This document shows positions 42,192 to 50,690 of a stretch of 64,000 nt of DNA, one piece after another. Origin of the DNA: Cupriavidus cauae. GTDB lineage: Bacteria; Pseudomonadota; Gammaproteobacteria; Burkholderiales; Burkholderiaceae. A program made the translations under genes and the position numbers. The notes under the pieces were generated by a model. The model worked only from the letters and a program-made list of their open reading frames with translations. It did no database searches and had not been told where the DNA came from. How positions within the stretch are numbered: position 1 is the first letter of the stretch; each line of letters starts with the position of its first letter. Where the stretch lies: assembly GCF_008632125.1 (NCBI RefSeq), contig NZ_VWRN01000016.1, positions 62,001-126,000 on the forward strand, read 5' to 3'.

Positions 42192-42599
42192 ATGACAACA
42201 CCCACCACCGAGGCGCAGGCCGAGCAGGGGCCGGACCGCCTCTACGCGGCCCTGCTGAACGAAGGGCGCTTTCGCATCCAGCACTGCCGCGACTGCGACC
42301 GCCACGTGTTCTATCCCCGCAATCTCTGCCCGCACTGCGGCGGCGAGGCGCTGGACTGGGCCGATCCGAAGGGCACCGGCACCGTCTATTCGACCAGCGT
42401 CGTGCGCCGCAAGCCGGACGCCGGCGGCGACTACAACGTCGCGCTGATCGACCTGGACGAAGGGGTGCGCATGATGAGCCGGGTCGAGGGCGTGGCGCCG
42501 CAGGCGGTGCGCATCGGCATGCGCGTCAGGGCGCGCGTGGCGCCCGCCGCCGGCGACGGCGTTCCCGCGATGGTGGTGTTCGATCCGATGGAGGGCTGA
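42192..42599 (+). CDS. DUF35 OB-fold protein with zinc ribbon
   Basis: Protein of 135 aa. Residues about 25-60 form the rubredoxin-like zinc ribbon with four Cys in two pairs (QHCRDCDRHVFYPRNLCPHC), then an OB fold (GTGTVYSTSVVRRKPDAGG; VALIDLDEGVRMMSRVEG). DUF35 proteins pair with thiolase-like enzymes and in Ltp2/ChsH2 are needed for aldolase activity. Only 4 bp separates it from the thiolase-like gene, so they are translated together and probably form a complex. Confidence 0.92.
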   Translation: MTTPTTEAQAEQGPDRLYAALLNEGRFRIQHCRDCDRHVFYPRNLCPHCGGEALDWADPKGTGTVYSTSVVRRKPDAGGDYNVALIDLDEGVRMMSRVEGVAPQAVRIGMRVRARVAPAAGDGVPAMVVFDPMEG

Positions 42600-42603
42600 C
42601 GCG

Positions 42604-43776
42604 ATGCCAGCACAATCGTTGCGCGGTGGCGTCGCCATCGTCGGCGTGGGCCAGGCCGGACTCGGCGAGGCACACGGCAAGACCGAAATGGAAATCCTGG
42701 CGGAGGCGGCCAAGGCCGCGGTCAAGGACGCCGGCATGTCGATGCGCGAGATCGACGGCATCGCCACCGCCAGCGTCGGCGCCACCATGTGGGTGATGCC
42801 GGTGGCCGAATACCTCGGCATCCATCCGAAGTTCGTCGACAGCACGATGATCGGCGGCTCCAGCTTCGTCGCGCATATGCTGCCCGCGATGCTGGCGCTC
42901 GAGGCCGGCCTGTGCGACGCGGTGCTGGTCTGCTACGGCAGCAATCAGCGCACCTCGACGGTCGGCCGCGCCGGCATCGCCAAGGTGCGTTCGGTGCTGG
43001 ACCCGCAGCCGTACGAGAACCCCTACCAGCCGATGCAGCCGATCACCTCGTACGCGTTGGCGGCCGCGCGGCACATGCACCAGTACGGCACCACGCGCGA
43101 GCATCTGGCCGAGGTGGCGGTGGCCGCGCGCAAGTGGGCGCAACTCAATCCCGATGCGCTGATGCGCGATCCGTTGAGCATCGACGACGTGCTGAACGCG
43201 CGCATGGTGTCCGACCCGCTGTCGGTGCGCGACTGCTGCCTGGTCACCGACGGCGCCGGCGCCTATGTGATGGTCCGCGCCGAACGCGCCAAGGACCTCG
43301 CCAAGCCGCCGGTCTATGTGCTCGGCAACGCCACCGCGACCTGGCACCGGCAGATCTCCAGCATGCCGGACCTGACCGTCAGCGCGGCGAAGGAATCGGG
43401 CGAGCGCGCGTTCGCGATGGCGGGCGTCAAGCCGGCCGATGTCGACGTGCTCGAGCTGTACGACGCCTTCACCATCAACACGCTGCTGTTCCTCGAAGAT
43501 CTTGGCTTCTGCGCCAAGGGGGAGGGCGGCCCCTTCGTCAGCGGCGGGGCCATCGCGCCGGGCGGCAGGTTGCCGGTCAATACCAACGGCGGCGGACTGT
43601 CGTGCGTGCATCCCGGCATGTACGGCATGTTCATCACCATCGAGGCGGTGCGCCAGTTGCGCGGCGAATGCGGCGAACGCCAGGTCGGCGGTGCGGAGAT
43701 CGCGCTGGTGCACGGCAACGGCGGCACCTTGTCGAGCCAGTCGACCGCGATTCTGGGAACCGCGGCGGCGCTGTAG
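42604..43776 (+). CDS. SCP-x/Ltp2-like thiolase-fold protein without the nucleophile Cys
   Basis: Thiolase-fold protein of 390 aa. The stretch where thiolases carry the nucleophile Cys reads STMIGGSSFVAHMLPAMLAL (about residues 80-99) and has no Cys; the C-terminal active-site region has VHPGMYG and LVHGNGGTLSSQS instead of the second catalytic Cys. This matches the non-thiolytic SCP-x/Ltp2-like branch, in which some members are retro-aldolases acting on beta-hydroxyacyl-CoAs with a DUF35 partner. That partner is encoded directly upstream. I therefore infer carbon-carbon cleavage or transfer, rather than thiolysis. The gene ends 75 bp before a terminator. Confidence 0.9.
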   Translation: MPAQSLRGGVAIVGVGQAGLGEAHGKTEMEILAEAAKAAVKDAGMSMREIDGIATASVGATMWVMPVAEYLGIHPKFVDSTMIGGSSFVAHMLPAMLALEAGLCDAVLVCYGSNQRTSTVGRAGIAKVRSVLDPQPYENPYQPMQPITSYALAAARHMHQYGTTREHLAEVAVAARKWAQLNPDALMRDPLSIDDVLNARMVSDPLSVRDCCLVTDGAGAYVMVRAERAKDLAKPPVYVLGNATATWHRQISSMPDLTVSAAKESGERAFAMAGVKPADVDVLELYDAFTINTLLFLEDLGFCAKGEGGPFVSGGAIAPGGRLPVNTNGGGLSCVHPGMYGMFITIEAVRQLRGECGERQVGGAEIALVHGNGGTLSSQSTAILGTAAAL

Positions 43777-43851
43777 CGGCCCCGACTGCCGAACCGATGC
43801 TGCGACGACATGCCGCAGCAGGCGTCAGGCAGGTACGCAAGCGCGCAAGGC

Positions 43852-43890
43852 AATGCGGACGGACGATTAACGCGTTCGTCCGCATTTTTT
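43852..43890 (+). terminator. rho-independent terminator of the thiolase operon
   Basis: Arms AATGCGGACG and CGTCCGCATT, followed by a T-run (CATTTTTTCG), 75 bp after the thiolase-like stop. Confidence 0.88.
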
Positions 43891-44092
43891 CGTTTGCGAC
43901 ACCAGGTCCCGTCGAAGACTCGCGAAGTCGGCATTGGCCGTCAACGATGGCGCCGCGCCACTCGTCTAGAGAGTGCGAGGGCGAATCGCGGACCGGCAAG
44001 GCGCTGCCGCTCGGCCCGTGGATCGTTCACGCTGCCGCTCGGCCTGTGGTTCGCCCACGCCCCTGCCTTGTCCTTTTGAGCCTGCCCGCATC

Positions 44093-45316
44093 ATGACGCT
44101 GTCCGCCCGTCCCATCCCATCGTTCCTTCCCCCGACGCCACGTATCGGAGACCCGCGATCCCGCGCATGGCAGGCGCCGCTGCGGCCGCGCGATGCCGCG
44201 CAGGTGGCGCGCACCGCGGCCACGCTGTTTCTCGGCGAAGGCAGCATCGACGTCACGCTGGCCGCGGATCGAGGCGGACGCTTGCGTTCGGTCTTCGCCG
44301 ACATCGAGCGGGAATACCGCATCGGCGGACGCAGCTGCGACCGCGCACCCGATCCCGAGGCAGCCCATGCCGCGCTGGAGCTCGAGATGGGCATCAAGGT
44401 GCTGATGCGGCTGAGCGATTGCCTCGGCGCCCTGTTCGGGGCGCAGGACGGCGTACGGAACGGCGTACGGAACGGCGTACGGAGCGACGTACGGGACGAC
44501 GCAGGGGGCGCCGCACAGCCCGACGTTCAGCGCGACGCGCATGGCGACCATATCGCCCGCCGCGCCGCGCTGCTCGAATGCGCGGCGGCGATTGCCGACG
44601 AGGCGCTGATCTGCCGCGACGAGCGTGCCGTAAAGGCCGACGCTGCACCGGTGCAGCGCTGCCTGTCGATTTGCGCGGGCGCAGGCGGCGAGATTCGCCT
44701 GCACAAGTTCACACGCTGGCAGCGGCAGCCGGAGCGGGGGACCGATCGCACGGGTGGCACCGGCAGGCCGGATAGCGCCGACAGTGCCCTTGGTGCGGGT
44801 GCAGACGGTGCGGATGGTCCGGTGACACAGGCTACCGAGATGGACGCGTGCCTGGCCTTCCGGATCGAGCCGTGGCGCCGGACGGTGCGCCCGCGCCGCG
44901 GCGATCCACGGCGTGTGCTGCTCCGTTGCCGCATCCGGCCGGTGCGCGTCGGGGATGCGCGGCGCATGCACGAGGCCGTGCCGATACCCGGCCCCGGTGT
45001 ACGTGATCGGCTCGCCGCCGGCGACTGGCGCGGCGCGTTGCTGATGCTGCTGACCCGGCTGTTTCGTCTGCCGATGCCTCGCCGCGGCGAGATCGCCGGC
45101 AGGGCGCAGCTGAAGGTCTATCCGATGCCGCGCGACGGGCGCGCGGCGGTGGTCGTGCGGATGAGCGGCGAGGGGAAGCGCCGGGAAGGATACCGGGCGG
45201 CCACTCACGGCGTCGAAGCGGTCAGGCGGGAACTGGAAGGTCCGCGGTGCCTCCTCTCGGCACTCCCGCCGGAGCCGGAGCCGGCAGTGCGCGACGACGA
45301 GGTGCGCTGCTATTGA
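44093..45316 (+). CDS. hypothetical protein, low-complexity segments
   Basis: I do not recognise this 407-aa protein. It has no signal peptide or TM helix and is rich in Arg and Asp. Conserved-looking patches are FLGEGSIDVTLAADRGG, FADIEREYRIGGRSC and AQLKVYPMPRDGRAAVVVRM. Two parts are repeat-coded: GVRNGVRNGVRSDVRDD (about residues 118-136, 12-bp units near 44448-44500) and a Gly/Asp/Thr run about residues 220-245. No gene on the other strand of this stretch looks better. ATG 44093 is the first plausible start after the terminator. It lies between the thiolase operon and the Bug protein gene; link to them unknown. Confidence 0.5.
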   Translation: MTLSARPIPSFLPPTPRIGDPRSRAWQAPLRPRDAAQVARTAATLFLGEGSIDVTLAADRGGRLRSVFADIEREYRIGGRSCDRAPDPEAAHAALELEMGIKVLMRLSDCLGALFGAQDGVRNGVRNGVRSDVRDDAGGAAQPDVQRDAHGDHIARRAALLECAAAIADEALICRDERAVKADAAPVQRCLSICAGAGGEIRLHKFTRWQRQPERGTDRTGGTGRPDSADSALGAGADGADGPVTQATEMDACLAFRIEPWRRTVRPRRGDPRRVLLRCRIRPVRVGDARRMHEAVPIPGPGVRDRLAAGDWRGALLMLLTRLFRLPMPRRGEIAGRAQLKVYPMPRDGRAAVVVRMSGEGKRREGYRAATHGVEAVRRELEGPRCLLSALPPEPEPAVRDDEVRCY

Positions 45317-45688
45317 GCCGCGGAGGCATGGTGTAGCGCGCTACCGTGCTCTCCTTTCGTGCCCCCCGTCCGTGTGCCCCATCCTTTCGCGAGGTCCCTG
45401 CGCGCCATCGGGGCGCCCCGGCTGCGCTGCTGATCAGCGCTCCGGATCCGTACTCGCGATCCGTGCTCGCGATCCATGATTTGCCGCACCGCACCCACGG
45501 CCGTGCAAAAGGCCGCCTTAGCCAAATGCAAATGGCGAGCGCCCCGGCGCGCCCACACACTGCGGTGATGGCATCGGCGGGAGCGCCCGGGCTTCCCTCT
45601 ATATGTATACGGACGTATGCGGAAAAGACCTGCGCAAACCAAGAAAGTGCGCCGGCCGAGCCAGACCGTTCACCACAGGAGGAGACGC
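45317..45688. promoter_or_regulatory. 372-bp spacer with a small palindrome before the Bug gene
   Basis: No gene is convincing in this spacer. ATACG-GA-CGTAT at 45607-45618, embedded in an AT-rich pocket (TATATGTATACGG), is the only palindrome I see, about 70 bp before the Bug-protein start, and may be an operator for the neighbouring GntR or LysR regulator. Confidence 0.35.
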
Positions 45689-46708
45689 ATGGCAACGAAG
45701 CAAACACGATGGCGGCCCGCCGGCATGCTGGCGACCGTGCTGGGCGCGCTGGTTCCACTGGCCGGCGTGGCCTCGCTGGCGCTGAGCGATGGCGCCGCGG
45801 CGGCCGACGCCTATCCGTCGCGGCCGATCAAGCTGATCGTCGGCTATACGCCGGGCGGTCCCGTCGATACCGCGGCGCGCGTCTATGCCGATCACCTGGG
45901 ACGAGTGCTGAAGCAGCCGGTGGTGGTCGACAACCGTGCCGGCGCCAGCGGCGCGATCGCCGCCGAGATCACGGCCAAGGCGCCGCCCGACGGCTATACG
46001 CTGTACTTCGTCGCCAGCCCGACCATGACGATGACGCCGCTGATCCAGAAGGCGGTCAACTTCAATCCGAGCCGGGATTTCAGCCACATCGGGCTGATCA
46101 CCGACTACACCAACGTGCTGCTGATCAACAAGGACTTCCCGGCCCGCAATGTCGGCGAGCTGGTGGAGTACGCCCGCAAGCACCCGCAGGGCGTGGCGTT
46201 CGGCTCGGCCGGCGTCGGTGCGTCCAACCATCTGTCGGCCGAACTGCTGGCGCAGATGAGCGGCGTCAAGATGCTGCACGTGCCGTACAAGGGCAATTCG
46301 CCGGCGATGACCGACGTGATCAGCGGCAAGATCGCCTTCATGTTCGATATCGCCGGCACCGCGATCGGCCATATCCGGGGCGGCAAGGTGCGGCCGCTGG
46401 CGGTGACGTCGAAGGAGCGCAACGCGGCGCTGCCGAACGTGCCGACCATGGTCGAGTCCGGGCTGAAGGACTATGCGGTGACCGGCTGGTACGCGCTGAT
46501 CGGACCGCCGAAGCTGCCGGCCGAGGTGGTCGACACGCTGGTCAAGGCGCAGCAGACCGTCGGCGACGATCCGGCCTTTCGCCAGCGGATGACGCAGGGC
46601 GGCTACGACCTGAACATCACCGGCCCCAAGCCGCTGGCGGAGCGGATCGAGCGAGAGCTGCGGCTGTGGGGCGGGGTGGTCAAGACGGCGAAGATCGAGG
46701 TGGAGTGA
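45689..46708 (+). CDS. tripartite tricarboxylate transporter substrate-binding protein (Bug family)
   Basis: Periplasmic binding protein of 339 aa. Signal peptide: AGMLATVLGALVPLAGVAS, mature start near AADAYPSRPIKL. Family marks: YPSRPIKLIVGYTPGGPVDT and VVVDNRAGASGAIAAEITAK, then LHVPYKGNSPAMTDVISGKI. Bug proteins bind small carboxylates and either feed TctAB or act as sensors. Here no TctA/B lies nearby, as with most orphan Bug genes. AGGAGGAG precedes ATG 45689. It is near the CoA enzymes and may bind their growth substrate. Confidence 0.92.
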   Translation: MATKQTRWRPAGMLATVLGALVPLAGVASLALSDGAAAADAYPSRPIKLIVGYTPGGPVDTAARVYADHLGRVLKQPVVVDNRAGASGAIAAEITAKAPPDGYTLYFVASPTMTMTPLIQKAVNFNPSRDFSHIGLITDYTNVLLINKDFPARNVGELVEYARKHPQGVAFGSAGVGASNHLSAELLAQMSGVKMLHVPYKGNSPAMTDVISGKIAFMFDIAGTAIGHIRGGKVRPLAVTSKERNAALPNVPTMVESGLKDYAVTGWYALIGPPKLPAEVVDTLVKAQQTVGDDPAFRQRMTQGGYDLNITGPKPLAERIERELRLWGGVVKTAKIEVE

Positions 46709-46715
46709 TGCAGTT

Positions 46716-46744
46716 CCGTCGTTCCCCGAATGCGGGAACGACGG
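46716..46744. terminator. hairpin between the convergent Bug and hydratase genes
   Basis: Perfect 11-bp arms CCGTCGTTCCC and GGGAACGACGG around a seven-base loop, right after the Bug stop codon. No U-run follows, so it may act as a transcript end for both strands or as a stabiliser. Confidence 0.55.
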
Positions 46745-46790
46745 AGGCACGTGTGGCGGTGCAGCGCAGGCGGTGGCGCAGGGCAGGCGG

Positions 46791-47699
46791 TTATTCCTCG
46801 ACCACCGCCCATCCCTCCATCGCCTGGCCGCCGGCATCGTCGCCAGTCCACAGCAGCACGCGCCCGGGCTGCTGGTCATCGCGGCGGCCGCCGACCGTGA
46901 CGAGGTCGTGGTCGAACAGCGGCGCCATGCCGCGGAAGCCGAAGCGTTTGACGTTCGCCTGCGGCAGTTCGCGCCGCAGCAGGTCCACCATCAGCACCGC
47001 CTGCAGCGGACCGTGGACGACCAGGCCGGGATAGCCCTCGACGTCGCGCACGTAGTCATGGTCGTAATGGATGCGGTGGCCGTTGAAGGTCAGCGCGGAG
47101 AAACGGAACAGCAGCACCGGATCGGCATGCAGCTGGCGCTGCCATTGCGGCTGGTGCGGCAGCCGCGGGCGCGCCGGCTGGGCCTGGCCGGGCTCCGGCA
47201 TCGCGCGATAGACGATGTCGTGGCGCTCGCTCAGTGCCGTCTCGCCGTCGACGGTCAGCACATGGCGGACCGAGACGAACCACAGCTCGCCGCTGCGGCC
47301 GGTTTTCTGCTGCACCTCCTCGATGGTAGAGGTACGCGTCACGGTGTCGCCGACGCGCAGCGGACGCTGGAACTCGAGCTCGCTGCCGGCCCACATCCGG
47401 CGCGGCAGCGGCACCGGCGGCAGGAAGCCGCCGAGCACCGCGTGGCCGTCGCGGCCCAGCCTGTGCTGGGGCGCACGCGGCAGGAAATACAGCCAGTGCC
47501 ACAGCGGCGGCAGCGGTCCGCGCGCGATCGCCTCGCCGTCCAGATCCAGCGTGGCGGCGAGGCCGAGCACCGGTTGCAGCGCCAGCGTTTCGGTACGGCT
47601 TTCGCTGCGGCCGATCCACCGGCGCAGCGCTTCGAGGCTGGTATCGGTATCGAGATGGGTTTCAGAGGCGGCCGGATCGGCCGTGAGTTGTTGGGCCAC
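46791..47699 (-). CDS. HTD2/MaoC-type acyl-CoA hydratase (FAS1-like dehydratase, mesaconyl-CoA hydratase-like)
   Basis: Double-hotdog protein of 302 aa. The N-terminal half is FAS1-like (RMWAGSELEFQRPLRVGDTV; KTGRSGELWFVSVRHVL). The C-terminal half has the hotdog active-site stretch RFSALTFNGHRIHYDHDYVR, with His and Asp in place, then GYPGLVVHGPLQAVLMVDLL. Such enzymes hydrate an enoyl-CoA or dehydrate the hydroxyacyl-CoA, e.g. mesaconyl-C4-CoA. Start is a GTG at 47699 with AGAGGA upstream; the open frame runs further across the MmgE gene, so GTG is the only sensible start. Third gene of a leftward operon behind ACAD and MmgE/PrpD. Confidence 0.85.
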   Translation of the reverse strand: MAQQLTADPAASETHLDTDTSLEALRRWIGRSESRTETLALQPVLGLAATLDLDGEAIARGPLPPLWHWLYFLPRAPQHRLGRDGHAVLGGFLPPVPLPRRMWAGSELEFQRPLRVGDTVTRTSTIEEVQQKTGRSGELWFVSVRHVLTVDGETALSERHDIVYRAMPEPGQAQPARPRLPHQPQWQRQLHADPVLLFRFSALTFNGHRIHYDHDYVRDVEGYPGLVVHGPLQAVLMVDLLRRELPQANVKRFGFRGMAPLFDHDLVTVGGRRDDQQPGRVLLWTGDDAGGQAMEGWAVVEE

Positions 47700-47773
47700 G
47701 GTTGGGAATCCTCTTATGGTTTGGGGAACGGCAGGGACGGCAGTCTTCGCGCCGTCTCTGCGAGCGTAGGAGT

Positions 47774-49144
47774 TCAGGCTGCGGCCGGCAACCAGTCCGC
47801 CATGCTTTCCGTGTGTTCGAGCGCCCAGACGCGCGCGATGATGGTGCGCATCTCGGCCTCGCTGGCGCCCTGGCGGAAGGCCGCCAGTTGCAGCGCCTTC
47901 GCTTCCAGTTCGGGCCGGCTCAGCGTGTTGTCCGGATCGCCCTTGGGCACGTCGACGCGGGCCTCCAGCGTGCGGCCGTCGGTGGTCGCCACCGTCACGC
48001 GGCCGATCCACTGGCGCGGATAGGCGGCGTTGATCTCCGCGTCGAGCGCCATCGTCACCTTGTCGCGGAAGGCCGCCACGCGCGCATCGCGCAGCCCATG
48101 CTGCTCGAACTCGCCCAGGCCGGCGTGGCCGTGCCAGGCGACCAGCCCGAGCACCGTGCCCATCGAGAACTTGGCCTGATGGATCGTGACCGGATCGACC
48201 ACGGGGCCGAGCACGTCGATCGCGCCCTGGTGCACGTGCGCGGTCACGCTGGCGATCTGCTCGGGGTCGAGGCGCTCGCGCTGCATCAGCGCCTTCAGCG
48301 CATCGGCCGCCGGATGGGTGTGGCGGCACGAGGCGAAGAACTTGAACGAGGTCTCGGCGGTGGCCCAGCGTGTGCCCAGGCCGTCGGTCAACCGCGCCGG
48401 ATCGGCGTCGCTCGACATGCCGGCCGCCATGCCCTGCGCGCCCTCCAGGATGCGGCGCGCGCCGGTGAAGCCCGCCCGCGCCAGATGGGCCGACATCAGC
48501 CCGTCCGCCGCCGCCTTGGCGGTATGCAGCTGCTTCGAATCGGCGGCGTCGCGCAGGAATTCCCACAGGCCCGCGGCCTGGGTGCCGGCCGACCCCAGCG
48601 CCTGGTTGATGCCCTCGGCATCGAGCCCGTACAGCTTGGCCACCGCCGCCGCGGCCGCCAGTGTGCCGACCGTGCCGGTGGTATGGAATACGCGATAGTG
48701 GGAGCGGCCCATGAATTCGCCGATGCGGATGCCGGCCTCGTAGCCGGCGATCGCCGCGGTCAGCAGCTGCGCGCCGCTCTTGCCCTCGGCCTGGGCCGCG
48801 GCCAGCACGGCGGGAAACACCACCGCGGCCGGATGCAGCACCGAGCCGTTGTGCACGTCGTCCTGTTCGACCACATGCGAGGCCGCGGCATTGACCAGCG
48901 CGGCGAACCACGGCGAGGTGCGGCGGCGGTCGACCAGTACCTCGGACGGGCCCTGCTGCGGGCCCATCGCCACGGCGAACTCCTGCAGCCGGCGGATCGC
49001 CGGAGCGTCCTTGCCGGCGAGGGCCGAGGCGATCCAGTCGAGGAACAGGTCCTTGGTGCGCTCGACCACGTGCGGCGGCACGTCGGACAGCGTGAAGCGG
49101 GCAAGGAACTCGCAGAGTTCGCGCGTGGGATAGGAGCTTGGCAT
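47774..49144 (-). CDS. MmgE/PrpD-family protein
   Basis: Protein of 456 aa in the MmgE/PrpD/cis-aconitate decarboxylase family. Typical segments: RELCEFLARFTLSDVPPHVV, SHVVEQDDVHNGSVLHPAAV, AAIAGYEAGIRIGEF, FHTTGTVGTLAAAAAVAKLY, FKFFASCRHTHPAADAL. Members include 2-methylcitrate dehydratase, cis-aconitate decarboxylase and iminodisuccinate epimerase. Start ATG 49144 is the only ATG near the family start; upstream of it lies a repeat that could be read as PIRTKPIRTEPIRTK, with no ribosome site. It is the middle gene of the ACAD-MmgE-hydratase group. Confidence 0.88.
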   Translation of the reverse strand: MPSSYPTRELCEFLARFTLSDVPPHVVERTKDLFLDWIASALAGKDAPAIRRLQEFAVAMGPQQGPSEVLVDRRRTSPWFAALVNAAASHVVEQDDVHNGSVLHPAAVVFPAVLAAAQAEGKSGAQLLTAAIAGYEAGIRIGEFMGRSHYRVFHTTGTVGTLAAAAAVAKLYGLDAEGINQALGSAGTQAAGLWEFLRDAADSKQLHTAKAAADGLMSAHLARAGFTGARRILEGAQGMAAGMSSDADPARLTDGLGTRWATAETSFKFFASCRHTHPAADALKALMQRERLDPEQIASVTAHVHQGAIDVLGPVVDPVTIHQAKFSMGTVLGLVAWHGHAGLGEFEQHGLRDARVAAFRDKVTMALDAEINAAYPRQWIGRVTVATTDGRTLEARVDVPKGDPDNTLSRPELEAKALQLAAFRQGASEAEMRTIIARVWALEHTESMADWLPAAA

Positions 49145-49145
49145 C

Positions 49146-49235
49146 GGTTTGGCGGGGATCGGCTTGGCGTGGATCGGTTTGGTGCGTATCGGCTCGGTGC
49201 GTATCGGCTTGGTGCGTATCGGTCTGGCGCGGAAG
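49146..49235. repeat. 15-bp tandem repeat upstream of the MmgE gene
   Basis: About six imperfect 15-bp units of the form GGYTTGGYGNGKATC fill the spacer between the ACAD and MmgE/PrpD genes. Read on the lower strand in frame with MmgE they would code PIRTK-like pentapeptides. Confidence 0.8.
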
Positions 49236-49279
49236 GCCTGGCGCAAGGCGGTGGCAACGGCGCTGAGGAAGACGCCGGC

Positions 49280-50449
49280 CTAGAAGGACCGCGGCAGTCC
49301 CAGCACGTGCTCGGCCACATAGGACAGGATCAAATTGGTCGAGATGGGTGCGACCTGGTACAGACGCGTCTCGCGGAACTTGCGCTCGATGTCGTATTCG
49401 GCGGCGAAGCCGAAGCCGCCGTGGGTCTGCAGGCAGACGTTGGCCGCTTCCCACGAAGCATCGGCGGCCAGCAGCTTCGCCATGTTGGCCTCCTTGCCGC
49501 AGGGCTGGCCGGCGTCGAACAGCTCGGCGGCCTTGTAGCGCATCAGGCTGGCGGCCTCGACGTTGACGTAGGAGCGGGCGATCGGAAACTGGATGCCCTG
49601 GTTCTGGCCGATCGGCCGGTCGAACACCACGCGCTCGCGCGCATAGTGGCTGGCGCGCTCGACGAACCAGTAGCCGTCGCCGATACATTCGGCGGCGATC
49701 AGGATCCGCTCGGCGTTCAGCCCGTCGAGGATGTACTTCAGGCCCTTGCCTTCCTCGCCGATCAGGTTCTCGGCCGGGATCTCCAGGTTGTCGAAGAACA
49801 GCTCGTTGGTCTCGTGATTGACCATGTTGCGGATCGGCTGGACCGTCAGGCCGTTGCCGATCGCCTCGCGCAGGTCGACCACGAACACCGACAGGCCCTC
49901 GGACTTGCGCTTGACCTGGTCCAGCGGTGTGGTGCGCGCCAGCAGCAGCATCAGGTCCGAATGCTGCACGCGCGAGATCCAGACCTTCTGGCCGTTGACG
50001 ACATAGCGGTCGCCCTGGCGCACCGCGGTGGTCTTGAGCTTGGTGGTGTCGGTGCCGGTGGTCGGCTCGGTCACCGCCATCGACTGCATGCGCAGCTCGC
50101 CCGCGGCGATGCCCGGCAGCCAGCGCTGCTTCTGCGCCTCGGAGCCGTGCCGCAGCAGGCAGCCCATCACGTACATCTGGCCGTGGCAGGCGCCGGAATT
50201 GCCGCCGCTGCGATTGATTTCTTCCATGATCACCGAGGCGGCCGTCAGCGGCAGGCCGGAGCCGCCGTAGTTCTCGGGAATCAGCGCCGACAGCCAGCCG
50301 GCCTGCGTCAGCGCCTGGACGAACTGCTCGGGGAAGGCGTCCTGCTCCTCGACGCGCTGCCAGTAGGCGGAATCGAAGCCGGCGCACAGATCGCGCACGG
50401 CCTCGCGGATTTCGGGGTAATGCGCATCGTGCGCCTGGTCGATCGTCAT
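49280..50449 (-). CDS. acyl-CoA dehydrogenase (isovaleryl/long-chain-type base)
   Basis: FAD enzyme of 389 aa that makes a 2,3-enoyl-CoA. Signatures: MQSMAVTEPTTGTDTTKLKT (FAD/substrate loop), VNGQKVWISRVQHSDLMLLL, QTHGGFGFAAEYDIERKFRE. At the place where MCAD-type enzymes keep the catalytic Glu (YEG) the sequence is YQVAP. Glu247 (LNAERIL) sits where isovaleryl- and long-chain enzymes have theirs, so that is the likely base. ATG 50449 with AAAGG upstream; an upstream extension to 50521 has no homology. The ETF and its dehydrogenase are not in the window. First gene of the leftward operon. Confidence 0.92.
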   Translation of the reverse strand: MTIDQAHDAHYPEIREAVRDLCAGFDSAYWQRVEEQDAFPEQFVQALTQAGWLSALIPENYGGSGLPLTAASVIMEEINRSGGNSGACHGQMYVMGCLLRHGSEAQKQRWLPGIAAGELRMQSMAVTEPTTGTDTTKLKTTAVRQGDRYVVNGQKVWISRVQHSDLMLLLARTTPLDQVKRKSEGLSVFVVDLREAIGNGLTVQPIRNMVNHETNELFFDNLEIPAENLIGEEGKGLKYILDGLNAERILIAAECIGDGYWFVERASHYARERVVFDRPIGQNQGIQFPIARSYVNVEAASLMRYKAAELFDAGQPCGKEANMAKLLAADASWEAANVCLQTHGGFGFAAEYDIERKFRETRLYQVAPISTNLILSYVAEHVLGLPRSF

Positions 50450-50690
50450 CAAGGGGCCTTTGCGGGAAATCACGGGAATGCGGCCATTATTCCCGAGCCC
50501 GCCACGGACCGACATTCGCATTTGCCAAAGAGCGGCTTAGGGCGGGCCTTACCTTGCCGGTGCCCTGGCCGCCGTGGGCCGATGTGGCGCGCTGGGACCC
50601 GCCGGGGCCTCGGTGGCCAGCGATGGCTGGCGGTGGCATGCGGGTGGCACGTCGTGGCCCCCGGCGGTCCGCGATGCCGGACGCGCCCGC

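Noticed and set aside
39378-42845. A lower-strand open frame of over 1100 codons covering the GntR and TPP genes
   Set aside because: Codes no recognisable motif and is antisense to genes with clear domains; another GC-driven open frame.
44027-45208. A 393-codon lower-strand frame opposite the hypothetical gene at 44093
   Set aside because: His/Arg/Ala-rich without conserved-looking patches; the upper-strand frame is more even, though the choice is not certain.
46791-50387. One 1198-codon lower-strand frame spanning the hydratase, MmgE and ACAD genes
   Set aside because: Only its last 302 codons show homology; the rest is out of frame with the MmgE/PrpD and ACAD genes.
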